Below, one piece after another: positions 26,971 to 36,162 of a stretch of 64,000 bases of DNA. The stretch covers positions 1 to 64,000 of the forward strand of contig CAMYPG010000002.1 of NCBI GenBank assembly GCA_947289115.1. Reading direction: 5' to 3'. The notes below the pieces were generated by a model, which worked only from the letters and a program-made list of their open reading frames with translations, ran no database searches and was not told the origin of the DNA. Origin of the DNA: an uncultured Gardnerella sp. (GTDB lineage Bacteria; Actinomycetota; Actinomycetes; Actinomycetales; Bifidobacteriaceae). The position numbers and the translations under genes were made by a program. Every line of letters begins with the position of its first letter. Position 1 is the stretch's first letter.

Positions 26971-29886
26971 TTATTGCCTGTGCTTGCCCTTGCAGAAATA
27001 ACTCTTTATTTTATTTGTAGCACCCAGAGCGAGCATAGCAACGGACGCAACAGCTGTGAAAACTGTGCTTACGCCAGTGTTTACAAGCTTATCCCTCACA
27101 TGCTCTTGCTTAAAATCAGCATTATTATTGTCAAACGAACTTTCATTCGACTGACTATTATTGCTATCTAAATCATTATTAATGTTTGGTATCGGATTAT
27201 CTAATTCACGAATCTCAGATTGATTAGGTTCTGAAGAATCCTCCTTAGGCTGGGGATCCTCATACTGAGGGGGATCATTAGACTCTGTGTAATCAGTATC
27301 AGGACCATCAGGAGTATCAGACTTAGGATCATCAGGTTCAGACTCAGGCTCCTTAGGGTTCTCATTGTCCTTCGGAGTATCAGACTTAGGATTAGTATCC
27401 TTTGGATCAGGATCTTCAGGCTCATCCTTCTTAGGCTCATCATTAGGCTTAGGATCCTTAGGCTCCTTAGGAGTATCAGACTTATCATCCTTAGGTTTCG
27501 TAGGATTATCAGGCTTCTTAGGATCTTCAGGTTTAGTATCAGGTACATCCCTATCCTGATAATTTGGATTATTAGGCTTATCCTTAGGCTTTGGATCATC
27601 CTTCTTAGGATCAGGAGACTTAGGAGTATCAGGTTTTACAGGATTGTAATCCTTAGGATCAGTCTTTTTCGGCTCAGGATTTTGCTTTGGCTTATTATCA
27701 GGATCCTTAGGCTTATCCTTCTCAGGATTAGGATCCTTAGGCTTAGGGTCCTTAGACTTCGGCTTATCCTTCTTAGGATCCTTCGGATTAGGATTTTGCT
27801 TAGGATCCTTAGGATCTTCATGTTTAGGCTGCGGATTCTTAGGCTCAGTATTTGGCTTAGGGTCCTTAGGCTCATCCTTCTTAAAAGCTCCAGCATCAAT
27901 ATGCTTTTTATCTTCGCCAGCAGAAAGACTTATATTGCCAACATATGAGTTTTTTGAAGTTGAATTATCAGTTTCTGAAGATACGTTTTCTATAACAGAC
28001 CTATCCGTTACAGGCTCTCCAGGAATCGCGTCAGAATCTACAGAGGAATCTGACCCTTTATGCGTATATGTAAAACCAAAATATTCACTACCTTCTGGAA
28101 GTGTGAATTTAACAACATAGCTTCCTGGCAGCAAATTAGTAAATTCGTAGTATCCATCAGGCGAAGTAGTGGTAATAGGCTTAACTTCATTGCCATTTAT
28201 GTCGATTACTGTACTATCTCCATACTGTTTAACAAGCTGTACTTTTGCACCAATTATGCTCGACTCCCCCTTATCTTGAATACCATTATGGTTAGCATCA
28301 AACCACACGCGTCCACTCAAAGATGCAGGAATAACGATTTCAATAGGAACTGTGCTAACTTTGCTGCGATTGCTGCGCGCATACGTTGCAACAGTCTCCT
28401 GAATCTTGTTAATAATTGGCGGATATTTCAAAGTACTATCTGGATAATTATCATTACAATCTAACGCACGATAATACGATTTTATAGATGCGCTTGCTTT
28501 TCCACTCATCCAAATACCGTTGCTAATATTATCAGGACCAAACACAGTTGAATCTGGGTTAAATTCTCCAGATATTAGCAATTCAGAAGGTCTGCTTTGT
28601 TCTGGAACAGTTCCCCAACCATCGAAATATTTAGAATCCAAAATATCGCCGAAAACTTCAGTATTCTCATAAGCAACTTTTTCTATTCCGATATTGCCCA
28701 TAATTTTACGAGCTTCAGCATTGTTGTTAGGCGAACGGAAAACTGTTAAATGATGATTTTTAAGAGCTTGCTTAGTTCCATTTAAAGCATAGTTCTTAGA
28801 ACCAAATGGAATTTTAAATCTCAACTTAATCGGATTATTGTCGTTCCCATTGCGATAAATAGTTACGAATTGGTTATGCTCAATATTTGCAGGTATTAAT
28901 TGTGGTAACCAAACACCATTCTGCGACTCAACCATAGTGCTTCTACTGTCATAATCGACGCCGCTTGTTTCCATAGATAACCCAGTGAACCAGAATCCAT
29001 AATTATCTCTGCCGTCCCATCCAGTTACCAAATCAGAACGCACTAGGCATGGATTTTTTTGCAGTATCCTATCGTTTGGAAAATCTCTTAATCCGCCGAT
29101 TGTAGACGTATATTCCATAGGTGTTGGGAAAGGCATATACGAAACTCTGCCTTGGATTAACGGTTTCACACCTTTTTTGTAATTTTGCAAATCAACTAGA
29201 TCAGAAGTTTTTGCATTACTGTCGATTACTGTATGGATTTCAATGGAAACTGTTTGATTATTTTTTATTACATCATCATTGGATAATACATTGCCAGAGT
29301 GGTTCACGCCTTTTATGGCAGCAAGGTATGGCATTTCGTTTGCAAAATCAGAGGACCACTCGTTGTAGTTAAAGTAGACGTCAAAAAGATTGTAGTTACC
29401 GAGATTGTGGTTACCAAACGACTTAGAATCTGAAATCTGTACTACTTTATTTGCAACACTGCCAGCATCAACAACAAAATCATTTGCGTTTACTGTAAGA
29501 ATTTTCGGAATGGCTAGTCGAAGATATGGTCTAAAAACATCGCCAGCTTCAGGAACAATAAATTTGGCTGTAGCCCGGAGCGTAAGCTTGCTACCTGGAC
29601 GCAGAATTTTATTAGTTTTATTCGTATTCGCATGATTGTCAGTAGAATCTCCATCAACATAGCTGATTGAAGTTCTTATTTCTGGAAGTTTCCCATCTGG
29701 CTTGCCGAAATGCTGGGTAGGAGCAGGAATTAAATCAATGTTGTTAATACTGGATTTATTCGTTGGAATGTTCTCACGATTAGTAAAAGCGTTATCATTG
29801 CTAGACTGAGCTAACGCCGAAGAAGATAAACTTGCTGTTAATAACGTGGCTGTTAATAAGCTAGCTGTCACTATTTTCATTTTCAT
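26971..29886 (-). CDS. Sortase-type cell-wall surface protein with SdrD B-like domain and Pro-rich stalk
   Basis: Secreted wall-anchored protein of 971 residues. A signal peptide spans about residues 1-27 (hydrophobic core TASLLTATLLTASL, ending in ALA). A large unassigned extracellular region, about 30-520, may be an adhesin head. One SdrD B/CNA-B-like domain at about 522-630 starts SGRVWFDANHNGIQDKGE, with a DGYYEFTNLLPGSYVVKF core. The stalk at about 668-905 is rich in Pro, Lys, Asp and Glu (PKDPKPK, SDTPK units). The sorting signal is LVNTG near 934, then a hydrophobic helix and the basic tail KGKHRQ. LVNTG departs from LPXTG. The ATG at 29886 follows GGGAG; an earlier ATG lacks a signal-peptide fit. 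Stalk DNA is repetitive and could vary in length. Confidence 0.85.
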   Translation of the reverse strand: MKMKIVTASLLTATLLTASLSSSALAQSSNDNAFTNRENIPTNKSSINNIDLIPAPTQHFGKPDGKLPEIRTSISYVDGDSTDNHANTNKTNKILRPGSKLTLRATAKFIVPEAGDVFRPYLRLAIPKILTVNANDFVVDAGSVANKVVQISDSKSFGNHNLGNYNLFDVYFNYNEWSSDFANEMPYLAAIKGVNHSGNVLSNDDVIKNNQTVSIEIHTVIDSNAKTSDLVDLQNYKKGVKPLIQGRVSYMPFPTPMEYTSTIGGLRDFPNDRILQKNPCLVRSDLVTGWDGRDNYGFWFTGLSMETSGVDYDSRSTMVESQNGVWLPQLIPANIEHNQFVTIYRNGNDNNPIKLRFKIPFGSKNYALNGTKQALKNHHLTVFRSPNNNAEARKIMGNIGIEKVAYENTEVFGDILDSKYFDGWGTVPEQSRPSELLISGEFNPDSTVFGPDNISNGIWMSGKASASIKSYYRALDCNDNYPDSTLKYPPIINKIQETVATYARSNRSKVSTVPIEIVIPASLSGRVWFDANHNGIQDKGESSIIGAKVQLVKQYGDSTVIDINGNEVKPITTTSPDGYYEFTNLLPGSYVVKFTLPEGSEYFGFTYTHKGSDSSVDSDAIPGEPVTDRSVIENVSSETDNSTSKNSYVGNISLSAGEDKKHIDAGAFKKDEPKDPKPNTEPKNPQPKHEDPKDPKQNPNPKDPKKDKPKSKDPKPKDPNPEKDKPKDPDNKPKQNPEPKKTDPKDYNPVKPDTPKSPDPKKDDPKPKDKPNNPNYQDRDVPDTKPEDPKKPDNPTKPKDDKSDTPKEPKDPKPNDEPKKDEPEDPDPKDTNPKSDTPKDNENPKEPESEPDDPKSDTPDGPDTDYTESNDPPQYEDPQPKEDSSEPNQSEIRELDNPIPNINNDLDSNNSQSNESSFDNNNADFKQEHVRDKLVNTGVSTVFTAVASVAMLALGATNKIKSYFCKGKHRQ

Positions 29887-29972
29887 TAAGTATTTTCTCC
29901 CTTCGCTCATGAAAATAGTTATGAGACAATCCACGAGTAAAACACTAAAAAATTTATTTTTCAAACTGAAAA

Positions 29973-29993
29973 TTGTCGTAAATTTTCCGACAA
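29973..29993. promoter_or_regulatory. Inverted repeat upstream of surface protein gene
   Basis: TTGTCG-N9-CGACAA about 90-110 bp before the surface protein ATG. It has the size and symmetry of a regulator site but no recognised family. Confidence 0.35.
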
Positions 29994-30019
29994 CTAAAAC
30001 CCTTTTTATATTTATGGAA

Positions 30020-30050
30020 TCGCCGAATAAAAAAAAAACACCTTCGGCGA
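30020..30050 (-). repeat. Hairpin with a 10-base A/T homopolymer in its loop
   Basis: Arms TCGCCGAA / TTCGGCGA enclose a run of ten A on the plus strand (ten T on the coding strand), about 145 bp upstream of the surface protein start. It is a possible slippage site or upstream terminator. Apart from the inverted repeat at 29973-29993 and the terminator at 30297-30338, the 29965-30381 gap holds only AT-rich sequence. Confidence 0.5.
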
Positions 30051-30296
30051 GTCTGAAGAAAAATTTAAATTAATTAAGATAAAATACGAAAAATATACAT
30101 GTTAACTCTCTTATAATAAAGCTAAATCGTAATATGTTCTGTTGTTATAACAATATGATGATTAAATGATATATGTGAGGTTTTTCACATTACACAATAT
30201 TCTACAAGTTCAATACACAAATATCTTTACGACAAATACAACATGGATCCTATGTAAAAGATTAAAAGACGTTTATAAACAACGTTTATAAAACAG

Positions 30297-30338
30297 AAAC
30301 GTCGTCCTCACACCGTGATTGATGTGTTGACGACGTTT
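30297..30338. terminator. Terminator of fhs; duplicate of the one at 26902-26943
   Basis: Stem AAACGTCGTC / GACGACGTTT with inner CACAC / GTGT pairing; T-rich on both sides. It lies 44 bp after the fhs stop. The sequence ACCGTGATTGATGTGTTGAC is identical to the copy on the far side of the surface protein gene. Confidence 0.82.
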
Positions 30339-30381
30339 TGTTATTTGTTATTTGTTATTAATAAGTAATATTTAAAAGCAA

Positions 30382-31899
30382 TCACACGATTTTTGGCATT
30401 GGCGTTGTTAGTGAAGATGTAAGGTTGACTTGAACAACCCCAGCTCCAGCGTGAACTTCTACTTTCTTTAAAGTTACAGTGCGAGAATCTTCAGGCGCGT
30501 GATCGTCATCAGTCATGGTTGCTGGCGACTTTACAGCAACAAGAGCCAAGCTATCAAAATCAACACCAGCCTTATTGCACAAATCCTGCGCTTCCTGCAA
30601 CGAATCAGCAAAACCATCCTTTTCAATCACTCGACTTTCAGGAACTCCATATGCCTCGGCGCAAAGCAAATTAATGCGCTCGCGAAGCGACTTTCCTCGG
30701 CGGCTTTGCGGAACTTTCGTTTCAGCATCAGCGGTAATCACAGACACAAAATCGTCTAGCTGATCTGCCAATCCATCTCCGCCATCTCGGAACAAATTGC
30801 CAACAATCGGCTTACGGAATCCCAAAGTCTTAGCTTGCTCAAGCAAATCTGGAACCTGCCCATCTTCACCTTCCCACAAATTGATAAGAGGGAACGTAGG
30901 AATATTAAGCGACTCAAGGCGCGAAACGTGGAATGGGTATCGCCACGCAAGCGTTTCGTCATCTCGCCAAGTAGTGGCTCGAGTAACAACAACCGCAGCA
31001 GCAGGCCACTTTGCGCCAAACTCGCGAGCAGCAATATCTAGCCACTTTTGCGCACCAGCGTCCGTGCCATAGCCTGCCTCCACAACAACAACATCGTGTA
31101 GTGCACAAGCCATTTCAACACTCACAAGGCTTGGAATACCAAGCGAAACGTTGGCAAACGGACCACAATGAACATAAATCGGAGAACCATTAATCGTCTC
31201 AGTTTTTGCAGGCTTTACAGCATCGGCAAGAATATTTGTGATTCGCCACAAGTCAACAAAATCGCCAAATTTAACAGGATTTCCGTCTTTTGTGCCAGCA
31301 ATCATTGCAGCAACGCGATTTGCGATTTCTTCCATGCTTCTTGAAAGCACTACGATTTGCATAAGCTCACAAGTTGGCGTTAACACAACGCGCTCCGCAA
31401 CCGTGCCCTTGCCAAAGTCAACAGCAATACTACGCAAAGATCTTGAAGGCACTTCACTTACGCGCGGCACTAAAATCGTGTCTAAAATACCCTCGTCAAT
31501 CGCTTTTTCTGCAAAAGAAACAAGCAAATTCTGCGCACATTCAATGGCAGCCATTTCTCCGCACAATCCCCAATCGATTAGCTCAGGGTGCGAAAGCGAG
31601 GACTTTCCGCCGCCACTAGCGCCGCCTTTTGAACCCGCTGCAGTAATGCCCATGCTTGGCTGGCGCAAAACAGCCGCCGCATCTACCCCGCGTTCGCGCA
31701 ACGCGTCTACCAGCGCAATAGTGGTAGTTGTTTTACCTTCTCCTCTAGAAGCCTTAAGAGGAGTATCAGCTGTAACGAGCAGCACTTTACCGTGCTTTTT
31801 TTGCTCACTTGGATTCTTCTTTAAATAATCCATAAATCCGAAGGCGTCTATTTTTTTAACTAATCCAAATTGCGTAGTAAACGAATCAAGAATGCTCAT
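30382..31899 (-). CDS. fhs: Formate-tetrahydrofolate ligase
   Basis: ATP-dependent synthesis of 10-formyl-THF from formate and THF in one-carbon metabolism. Motifs: KVLLVTADTPLKASRGEGKT (folate/P-loop-like region) at about 30-50, LRQPSMGITAAGSKGGASGGG near 70-90 (family signature), VSEVPSRSLRS, PTCELMQIVVLSRSMEE and a C-terminal GAGVVQVNL. At 505 residues it is shorter than the 555-residue clostridial enzymes, as in other bifidobacteria by recall. The ATG at 31899 is inferred from the protein start; its ribosome site (GGGGA) is close to the ATG, and longer in-frame starts would add a hydrophobic extension foreign to the family. Confidence 0.93.
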   Translation of the reverse strand: MSILDSFTTQFGLVKKIDAFGFMDYLKKNPSEQKKHGKVLLVTADTPLKASRGEGKTTTTIALVDALRERGVDAAAVLRQPSMGITAAGSKGGASGGGKSSLSHPELIDWGLCGEMAAIECAQNLLVSFAEKAIDEGILDTILVPRVSEVPSRSLRSIAVDFGKGTVAERVVLTPTCELMQIVVLSRSMEEIANRVAAMIAGTKDGNPVKFGDFVDLWRITNILADAVKPAKTETINGSPIYVHCGPFANVSLGIPSLVSVEMACALHDVVVVEAGYGTDAGAQKWLDIAAREFGAKWPAAAVVVTRATTWRDDETLAWRYPFHVSRLESLNIPTFPLINLWEGEDGQVPDLLEQAKTLGFRKPIVGNLFRDGGDGLADQLDDFVSVITADAETKVPQSRRGKSLRERINLLCAEAYGVPESRVIEKDGFADSLQEAQDLCNKAGVDFDSLALVAVKSPATMTDDDHAPEDSRTVTLKKVEVHAGAGVVQVNLTSSLTTPMPKIV

Positions 31900-31930
31900 A
31901 TTCCCCACTTTCATAAGCAAAAAGCCTAGT

Positions 31931-32000
31931 AGATGCCCAATAGTGTTCAATAACAAACGTTCAATAACAGATGCCCAATAAACGCTCAATAGTAAACGCG
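31931..32000. repeat. Degenerate short tandem repeats upstream of fhs
   Basis: Four to five imperfect units of the form (T/C)(T/C)CAATA(A/G)(C/T)AAACG / CAGATG, 14-16 bp each, in the fhs leader/promoter region. Only the pattern is visible; no function is implied. Confidence 0.5.
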
Positions 32001-32111
32001 CATAGCTAATGTAAATGAACAATTTTTATACTATACGATTGCATGGGCGTGGTATAGCAATATTACATTAAAACTATGCGCGTTATCACTAATGTCTATA
32101 ACAGCTTGCGA

Positions 32112-33719
32112 TCAGTGATCGGAACGATTAAAACCATTCTTCATACGCATGCTAGTAATGTACAGCACTGTGTCAAGCAAAGAATCGGTTTCTTTCTTCA
32201 ACTTTGCTGCCATATCGTCGTTCGCTTCAGCCAAAGCTTCACGCACTTTGTCGTTACGAAGCTCTGCAATAATTGCTTCAGGATCGCGAACTAAATCATC
32301 GTAATCTTCGCCTTCATCGCCTTCGCACTCTGGCTCGTAATCCTTCAAAGAAACGCCAAGAATATCTGCCACGGCAACATCCGTAGACTTGACCATTGCG
32401 TGACCAAGGGAACCGACAACTTCTTGGTAACGCTCGATCGCGTTTGCAGTGTCGTTAAATGCGGCATCCGCAAGAGCTGCAATAATGCGATTCTCCCAAT
32501 AGAAGTTTTCGCTTGTTACGCGAGTAGTCGTATCTTCCAAATACTTTGGAGTGCGATTTACGTTCGGATAGAACGGAATCAAAGAGTTGAAAGGATTAGA
32601 ACCGTAAGTAATCCACTGAATTGCGCGCATTGCTTCTGGCATGTAAGGGCGAATTTGCATTACAGCAAGCTCACTTTGACGATTGATGCCGATTGGGCGG
32701 AAAAGATGACGAGTATGCTCATCGCCAAGCTTGCCGTAAGGATCATACTCAGTACCCTGATAGTGAGAGCTTAAAACGTACTTAATATCCTCAATCGTCA
32801 CTTTGCGCTCAGGCTGGCGCGCCCACGGAATATCGTTGCTATCTGGCTTGTGATCCGCGTCTTTGCCATCCCACACTTCGTCATAAGGATTCAAGAAACG
32901 CTCCATAAACCACGCGCGAGGAGTGTTGTACACGTGATCGGCATCTGAATGAGAGCCGAAAGCATCTCGAGGATTAAATGGCGAAGCGTTTTCTACCGAC
33001 AAATCTAAGTGATTTTCTTCAATAAACTCAAGCAAATCAGCAGAGCACATGTGCTCTTCTTGGTCTCCCAAAGCGTCTTCCAAATCGAACTCGTCGATTC
33101 CAAGCTGGTTTGGCATAACAACATACGCCTCGTCTGGCACGCGCTTAGCAATCCAGTGGTGTCCGCCAACAGTTTCCATCCACCAAATCTCGTTTACGTC
33201 CGAGAACGCAACGCCGTTCATCTCGTAAGTGCCGTACTTTTCTAGCAACGCGCCCAAACGCTCAACGCCTTCGCGAGCGCTACGAATATAAGGCAAAACA
33301 AGAGTTAAGAAGTCTTCTTCTCCAATTCCGCCTGGAACTTCTGGCTTATAATCAGCGTCGCCTTCCTTACCTTGCGCTTTTTGAAGCTCCACCATTGGGT
33401 CGGCGCCCAGCACGCGCTCGTTGGATGTAAGCGTTTCGGTTGCGCTCATTGCCACGTTTGCTTCGTTAACGCCAGCTTCTCCCCAAATTCCTTCGCGCAA
33501 GTCTGCGTTTGGCACGCTTGTGTATTGCATTGGATTATCTGGAAGCTCTACTGTTACGTGGCTAAGCACGGACTTATAAACGCGAGGCTGATTTTGCGGC
33601 TTTACTACCACTAAACGCTTTGGATTAAACTCGCCATTTGCTGAGTCTTCGTTACGCGCAATAAGCGTGGATCCGTCGTAGCTCGCTTTGCGTCCTACTA
33701 AAATTGTTGTGCATGCCAT
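32112..33719 (-). CDS. pepD: Dipeptidase, peptidase family C69 (Ntn hydrolase)
   Basis: N-terminal nucleophile dipeptidase of 535 residues, cytosolic. The chain begins MACTTILVGRKASYDGSTLI; Cys3 is the expected nucleophile exposed after processing. Conserved ARNEDS, AMSATET, EGVERLGALLEKYG and NEIWWMETVGGHHW motifs of family C69 follow. A GAGGA ribosome site precedes the ATG. It completes the peptide-use set seen earlier in the window (importer, PepC). Monocistronic, with the PEBP-like gene upstream on the same strand. Confidence 0.93.
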   Translation of the reverse strand: MACTTILVGRKASYDGSTLIARNEDSANGEFNPKRLVVVKPQNQPRVYKSVLSHVTVELPDNPMQYTSVPNADLREGIWGEAGVNEANVAMSATETLTSNERVLGADPMVELQKAQGKEGDADYKPEVPGGIGEEDFLTLVLPYIRSAREGVERLGALLEKYGTYEMNGVAFSDVNEIWWMETVGGHHWIAKRVPDEAYVVMPNQLGIDEFDLEDALGDQEEHMCSADLLEFIEENHLDLSVENASPFNPRDAFGSHSDADHVYNTPRAWFMERFLNPYDEVWDGKDADHKPDSNDIPWARQPERKVTIEDIKYVLSSHYQGTEYDPYGKLGDEHTRHLFRPIGINRQSELAVMQIRPYMPEAMRAIQWITYGSNPFNSLIPFYPNVNRTPKYLEDTTTRVTSENFYWENRIIAALADAAFNDTANAIERYQEVVGSLGHAMVKSTDVAVADILGVSLKDYEPECEGDEGEDYDDLVRDPEAIIAELRNDKVREALAEANDDMAAKLKKETDSLLDTVLYITSMRMKNGFNRSDH

Positions 33720-33895
33720 ATTTGCATCCTCATTTTTCTAATTTTTGATTATTTTTTATTATTTTTGATTATTTTGTTTGTTTAGATTAGTTTGATTGGT
33801 TTTGCTTATTTTTGACTATTTTACGCACGCATATATAGTCGTAAGCTGCTTGCGACTAATCCGCACGAAGTCATATAAAGCCTAAATCCTAAATT

Positions 33896-34447
33896 CTAAG
33901 CTTTTCCTCGCAAATATAATCCGTTAACGTCTACATACGAATCGTAATGCCTGATTTCATTCATCATTTCGTTAAGATAGAAGCCTTCTTTAAGATTTGG
34001 AAGAGGCTTTTGCGTGCCGAACACTTCTAGCATGTAGTCGTGATCCTTGTCTGGCGGCTGCGGGCCATTGTAGCGCATTGTAATTGCAGGGTCTGTGCAA
34101 CCCACAAATCGGCTAGCTTGCGAGTTTCGCCCTTGTACAACTTCTGGAATCATAGTTGGCATTGTGCGCGAAAAGTCTTGCGGAATTTGCAAAGCGCGCG
34201 AGTCATTAAAGTCAAACATAAGCGCTTCCACTGGAACATTTGCCACAACCCAATGAATCCACTGAAATCCGCACACTGGTATAGCGTCGTCGTCTACAAA
34301 TCGCCAATGCAAGTAGTGCACAAAATCCGGCAACTTGTCTACATAAAATGGAAAAGACACGACTGGAACGCCGTTAATCTTGTTTTCTTCCGGCGCAGCT
34401 TTTGCAAAGTTGTCTGGAATAGTGGTGAAATCTGTAGAAATATTCAT
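33896..34447 (-). CDS. YbhB/YbcL-type PEBP-family protein
   Basis: Cytosolic phosphatidylethanolamine-binding-protein fold, 183 residues. The ligand-site motif is split: DDAIPVCGFQWIHWVVANVP near 55-72 (HW-x-V/A-NVP) and MRYNGPQPPDKDHDYMLEVF near 125-145 (GP-PP-x-x-HxY). Bacterial members are of unclear physiological role. The ribosome site is weak. It lies next to pepD on the same strand with a 176-bp gap. Confidence 0.88.
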   Translation of the reverse strand: MNISTDFTTIPDNFAKAAPEENKINGVPVVSFPFYVDKLPDFVHYLHWRFVDDDAIPVCGFQWIHWVVANVPVEALMFDFNDSRALQIPQDFSRTMPTMIPEVVQGRNSQASRFVGCTDPAITMRYNGPQPPDKDHDYMLEVFGTQKPLPNLKEGFYLNEMMNEIRHYDSYVDVNGLYLRGKA

Positions 34448-34526
34448 AATTTAAGTATCTACTACCGCTGTGACTACGCGAAATAATTCATTTTTACACA
34501 AATGCACAAAATTAAAAAGCTCGCAG

Positions 34527-34587
34527 AAAAACTTCCGCATTTTGTACCAAATTTGACCTAAAACAGGTACAAAGTGCGGAAGTTTTT
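34527..34587 (+). repeat. Family A hairpin repeat (terminator-like)
   Basis: 22-nt arms AAAAACTTCCGCATTTTGTACC-type and GGTACAAAGTGCGGAAGTTTT with one mismatch, around the loop AAATTTGACCTAAAACA, which matches the conserved family A loop on the opposite strand. It ends in a T run on the plus strand. It precedes family B copy 2 by 15 bp. Confidence 0.78.
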
Positions 34588-34602
34588 ACACTAAGTGCAG
34601 TA

Positions 34603-34945
34603 GAGATTCGAGATATTTCGCAGCGGATGAAGCGAACCTCAGCATGAAATGGTGATTCGCTGAAGTAGCAAGAAAAATCGAGAATCTCGGCGGTGAAAGC
34701 CACGCAATTGTTCAATCACGTAAGAGGGCTGGGTGATTCTTGGTCGAACAATATAAGAGCGGCAGCCGATACCAAATAATCCAATGACTCACCCTACAAA
34801 CAAACCTCAACCCAAAAAACAAAATCAAAGCCAAAACGGAACAACTGCAACAACGGACTACACATAATAGGCGGAGCGTTGTGAGACAAGAAACACACAG
34901 CCCTCGCACAACACCAAGAAAAGACGTGAGAACACTCTAAGCGCT
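34603..34945 (+). repeat. Family B structured repeat, copy 2 (alternative tail)
   Basis: First hairpin 34603-34690: outer arms GAGATTCGAGATATTTCGC and GAAAAATCGAGAATCTC, inner arms AGCGAACC and GGTGATTCGCT. The inner arms differ from copies 3 and 4 (GATGAACC / GGTGATTCATC) yet still pair. The tail stem is GAGGGCTG (34724-34731) with CAGCCCTC (34898-34905) instead of AGGTTTGA/TCAAACCT. It fills the 500-bp gap between the PEBP gene and holB together with a family A unit. Confidence 0.72.
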
Positions 34946-34948
34946 CAG

Positions 34949-36136
34949 TCAAAGCGCGCAGAAAAGCGCTTCAAAAACAAGCGTTGCGTTTCCATTGCCA
35001 GCAAGCCGCTTTTTAGCAACCGCAAGCGCGTCCAGGCATTTAAGCGCGCGCTCTGCTGTATTCTTTTTAGAAAGCTGCATAATTTCTGCTTTAAATTCTT
35101 GATTCACAAGTGGTGTTTGCGATTGCGCATTGTTTAGCACAACAAGCACATCTCTGTACACGCTGCAAATCGCATCTATTGCGCGGTTTAAAACGTCTCT
35201 GCTTACGCGAGTGACTTTGCGCTTAACATCGTCTTTTTTGCCAATCGCATTGTATGCGCTACGAATTTTAGGTGGGATTTTATCTGTTGGCTTAATGCCA
35301 TTTATGCGCAAAAACTCGCTTTGCTCAGCTTCAACAGACTTTTGCACTTCGTCTTCTGCCTGGCTTTTAGCATCTTCGATTAGCGTTTGTGCAAGCATAA
35401 TAGCATCTATTGCGCTGCTAAGACGCAAAACGCCTGCAACAAGCTCTTCTCTTCTGCTTCTAGCACTCTCGCTTGTAGCGTAAAGCATTGCTAAATCAAC
35501 GTTTCCTTGAGCTATGCGAGCCACGCTTGCCGCCGTTTTTGCATCAATGTGTGCGCTTTGTTGCACGTATTCTTGCACATCTTGGTCGCTTGGTTGAGCC
35601 AAATTCACTATTTGAGACCTAGAACGAATTGTTGGCAAAACATCTGCCGCGCTTGCCGCGCAAAGAATCCATATTGTGCGAGGTGCTGGCTCTTCGATTT
35701 CTTTTAGCAAAACGTTTGTTGTGCGCTCAAGCATGCGCCCAACGTCTTCGATTATTATGATTCGCCACGGTGCAACACTTGGCATTTGCTCGGATATTGA
35801 TACGAGTTCGCGCACTTCGTCAATGCTTACTGTAACTTTGTCCGTGCTTAAAATGTTTACGTCTGGGCTTGTTCCAGCTAATACTTCACTTGCGATTTTA
35901 TCTGTGTTTATTTGAGTGTTTATTTGAGTGGCGGAGTTTTCGGCGGCGCGGTTGCTTGCGATTTTTCCACTCGATTGCAATGCCGCTGCAAACGCTCTTG
36001 CCACTTTTGCACACCCGAATCCAGTAGATCCGCAAATAAGCCATGATTGCGCGATTTTGCTTGAATCGCCTTGCGCTACTTTTTTAAGGCGTTCAACAAC
36101 TTGCGCTTGACCAACTACCGATTCCCAAACGTCCAT
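34949..36136 (-). CDS. holB: DNA polymerase III subunit delta-prime
   Basis: Clamp-loader delta-prime subunit, 395 residues, AAA+ fold. The N-terminus has WESVVGQAQVVERLKKV, then a degenerate P-loop region GSTGFGCAKVARAFAAAL near 34-51. IIIEDVGRMLERTTNVLLKEIEEP near 125-148 and the sensor region RSRSQIVNLAQPS follow. The C-terminal collar domain spans about 230-395. It loads the beta clamp with DnaX and HolA. Last gene of a topA-tmk-holB transcript, 26 bp after tmk. Confidence 0.92.
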   Translation of the reverse strand: MDVWESVVGQAQVVERLKKVAQGDSSKIAQSWLICGSTGFGCAKVARAFAAALQSSGKIASNRAAENSATQINTQINTDKIASEVLAGTSPDVNILSTDKVTVSIDEVRELVSISEQMPSVAPWRIIIIEDVGRMLERTTNVLLKEIEEPAPRTIWILCAASAADVLPTIRSRSQIVNLAQPSDQDVQEYVQQSAHIDAKTAASVARIAQGNVDLAMLYATSESARSRREELVAGVLRLSSAIDAIMLAQTLIEDAKSQAEDEVQKSVEAEQSEFLRINGIKPTDKIPPKIRSAYNAIGKKDDVKRKVTRVSRDVLNRAIDAICSVYRDVLVVLNNAQSQTPLVNQEFKAEIMQLSKKNTAERALKCLDALAVAKKRLAGNGNATLVFEALFCAL

Positions 36137-36162
36137 TGCTAAAATCCTATAGTCCTAAAATC

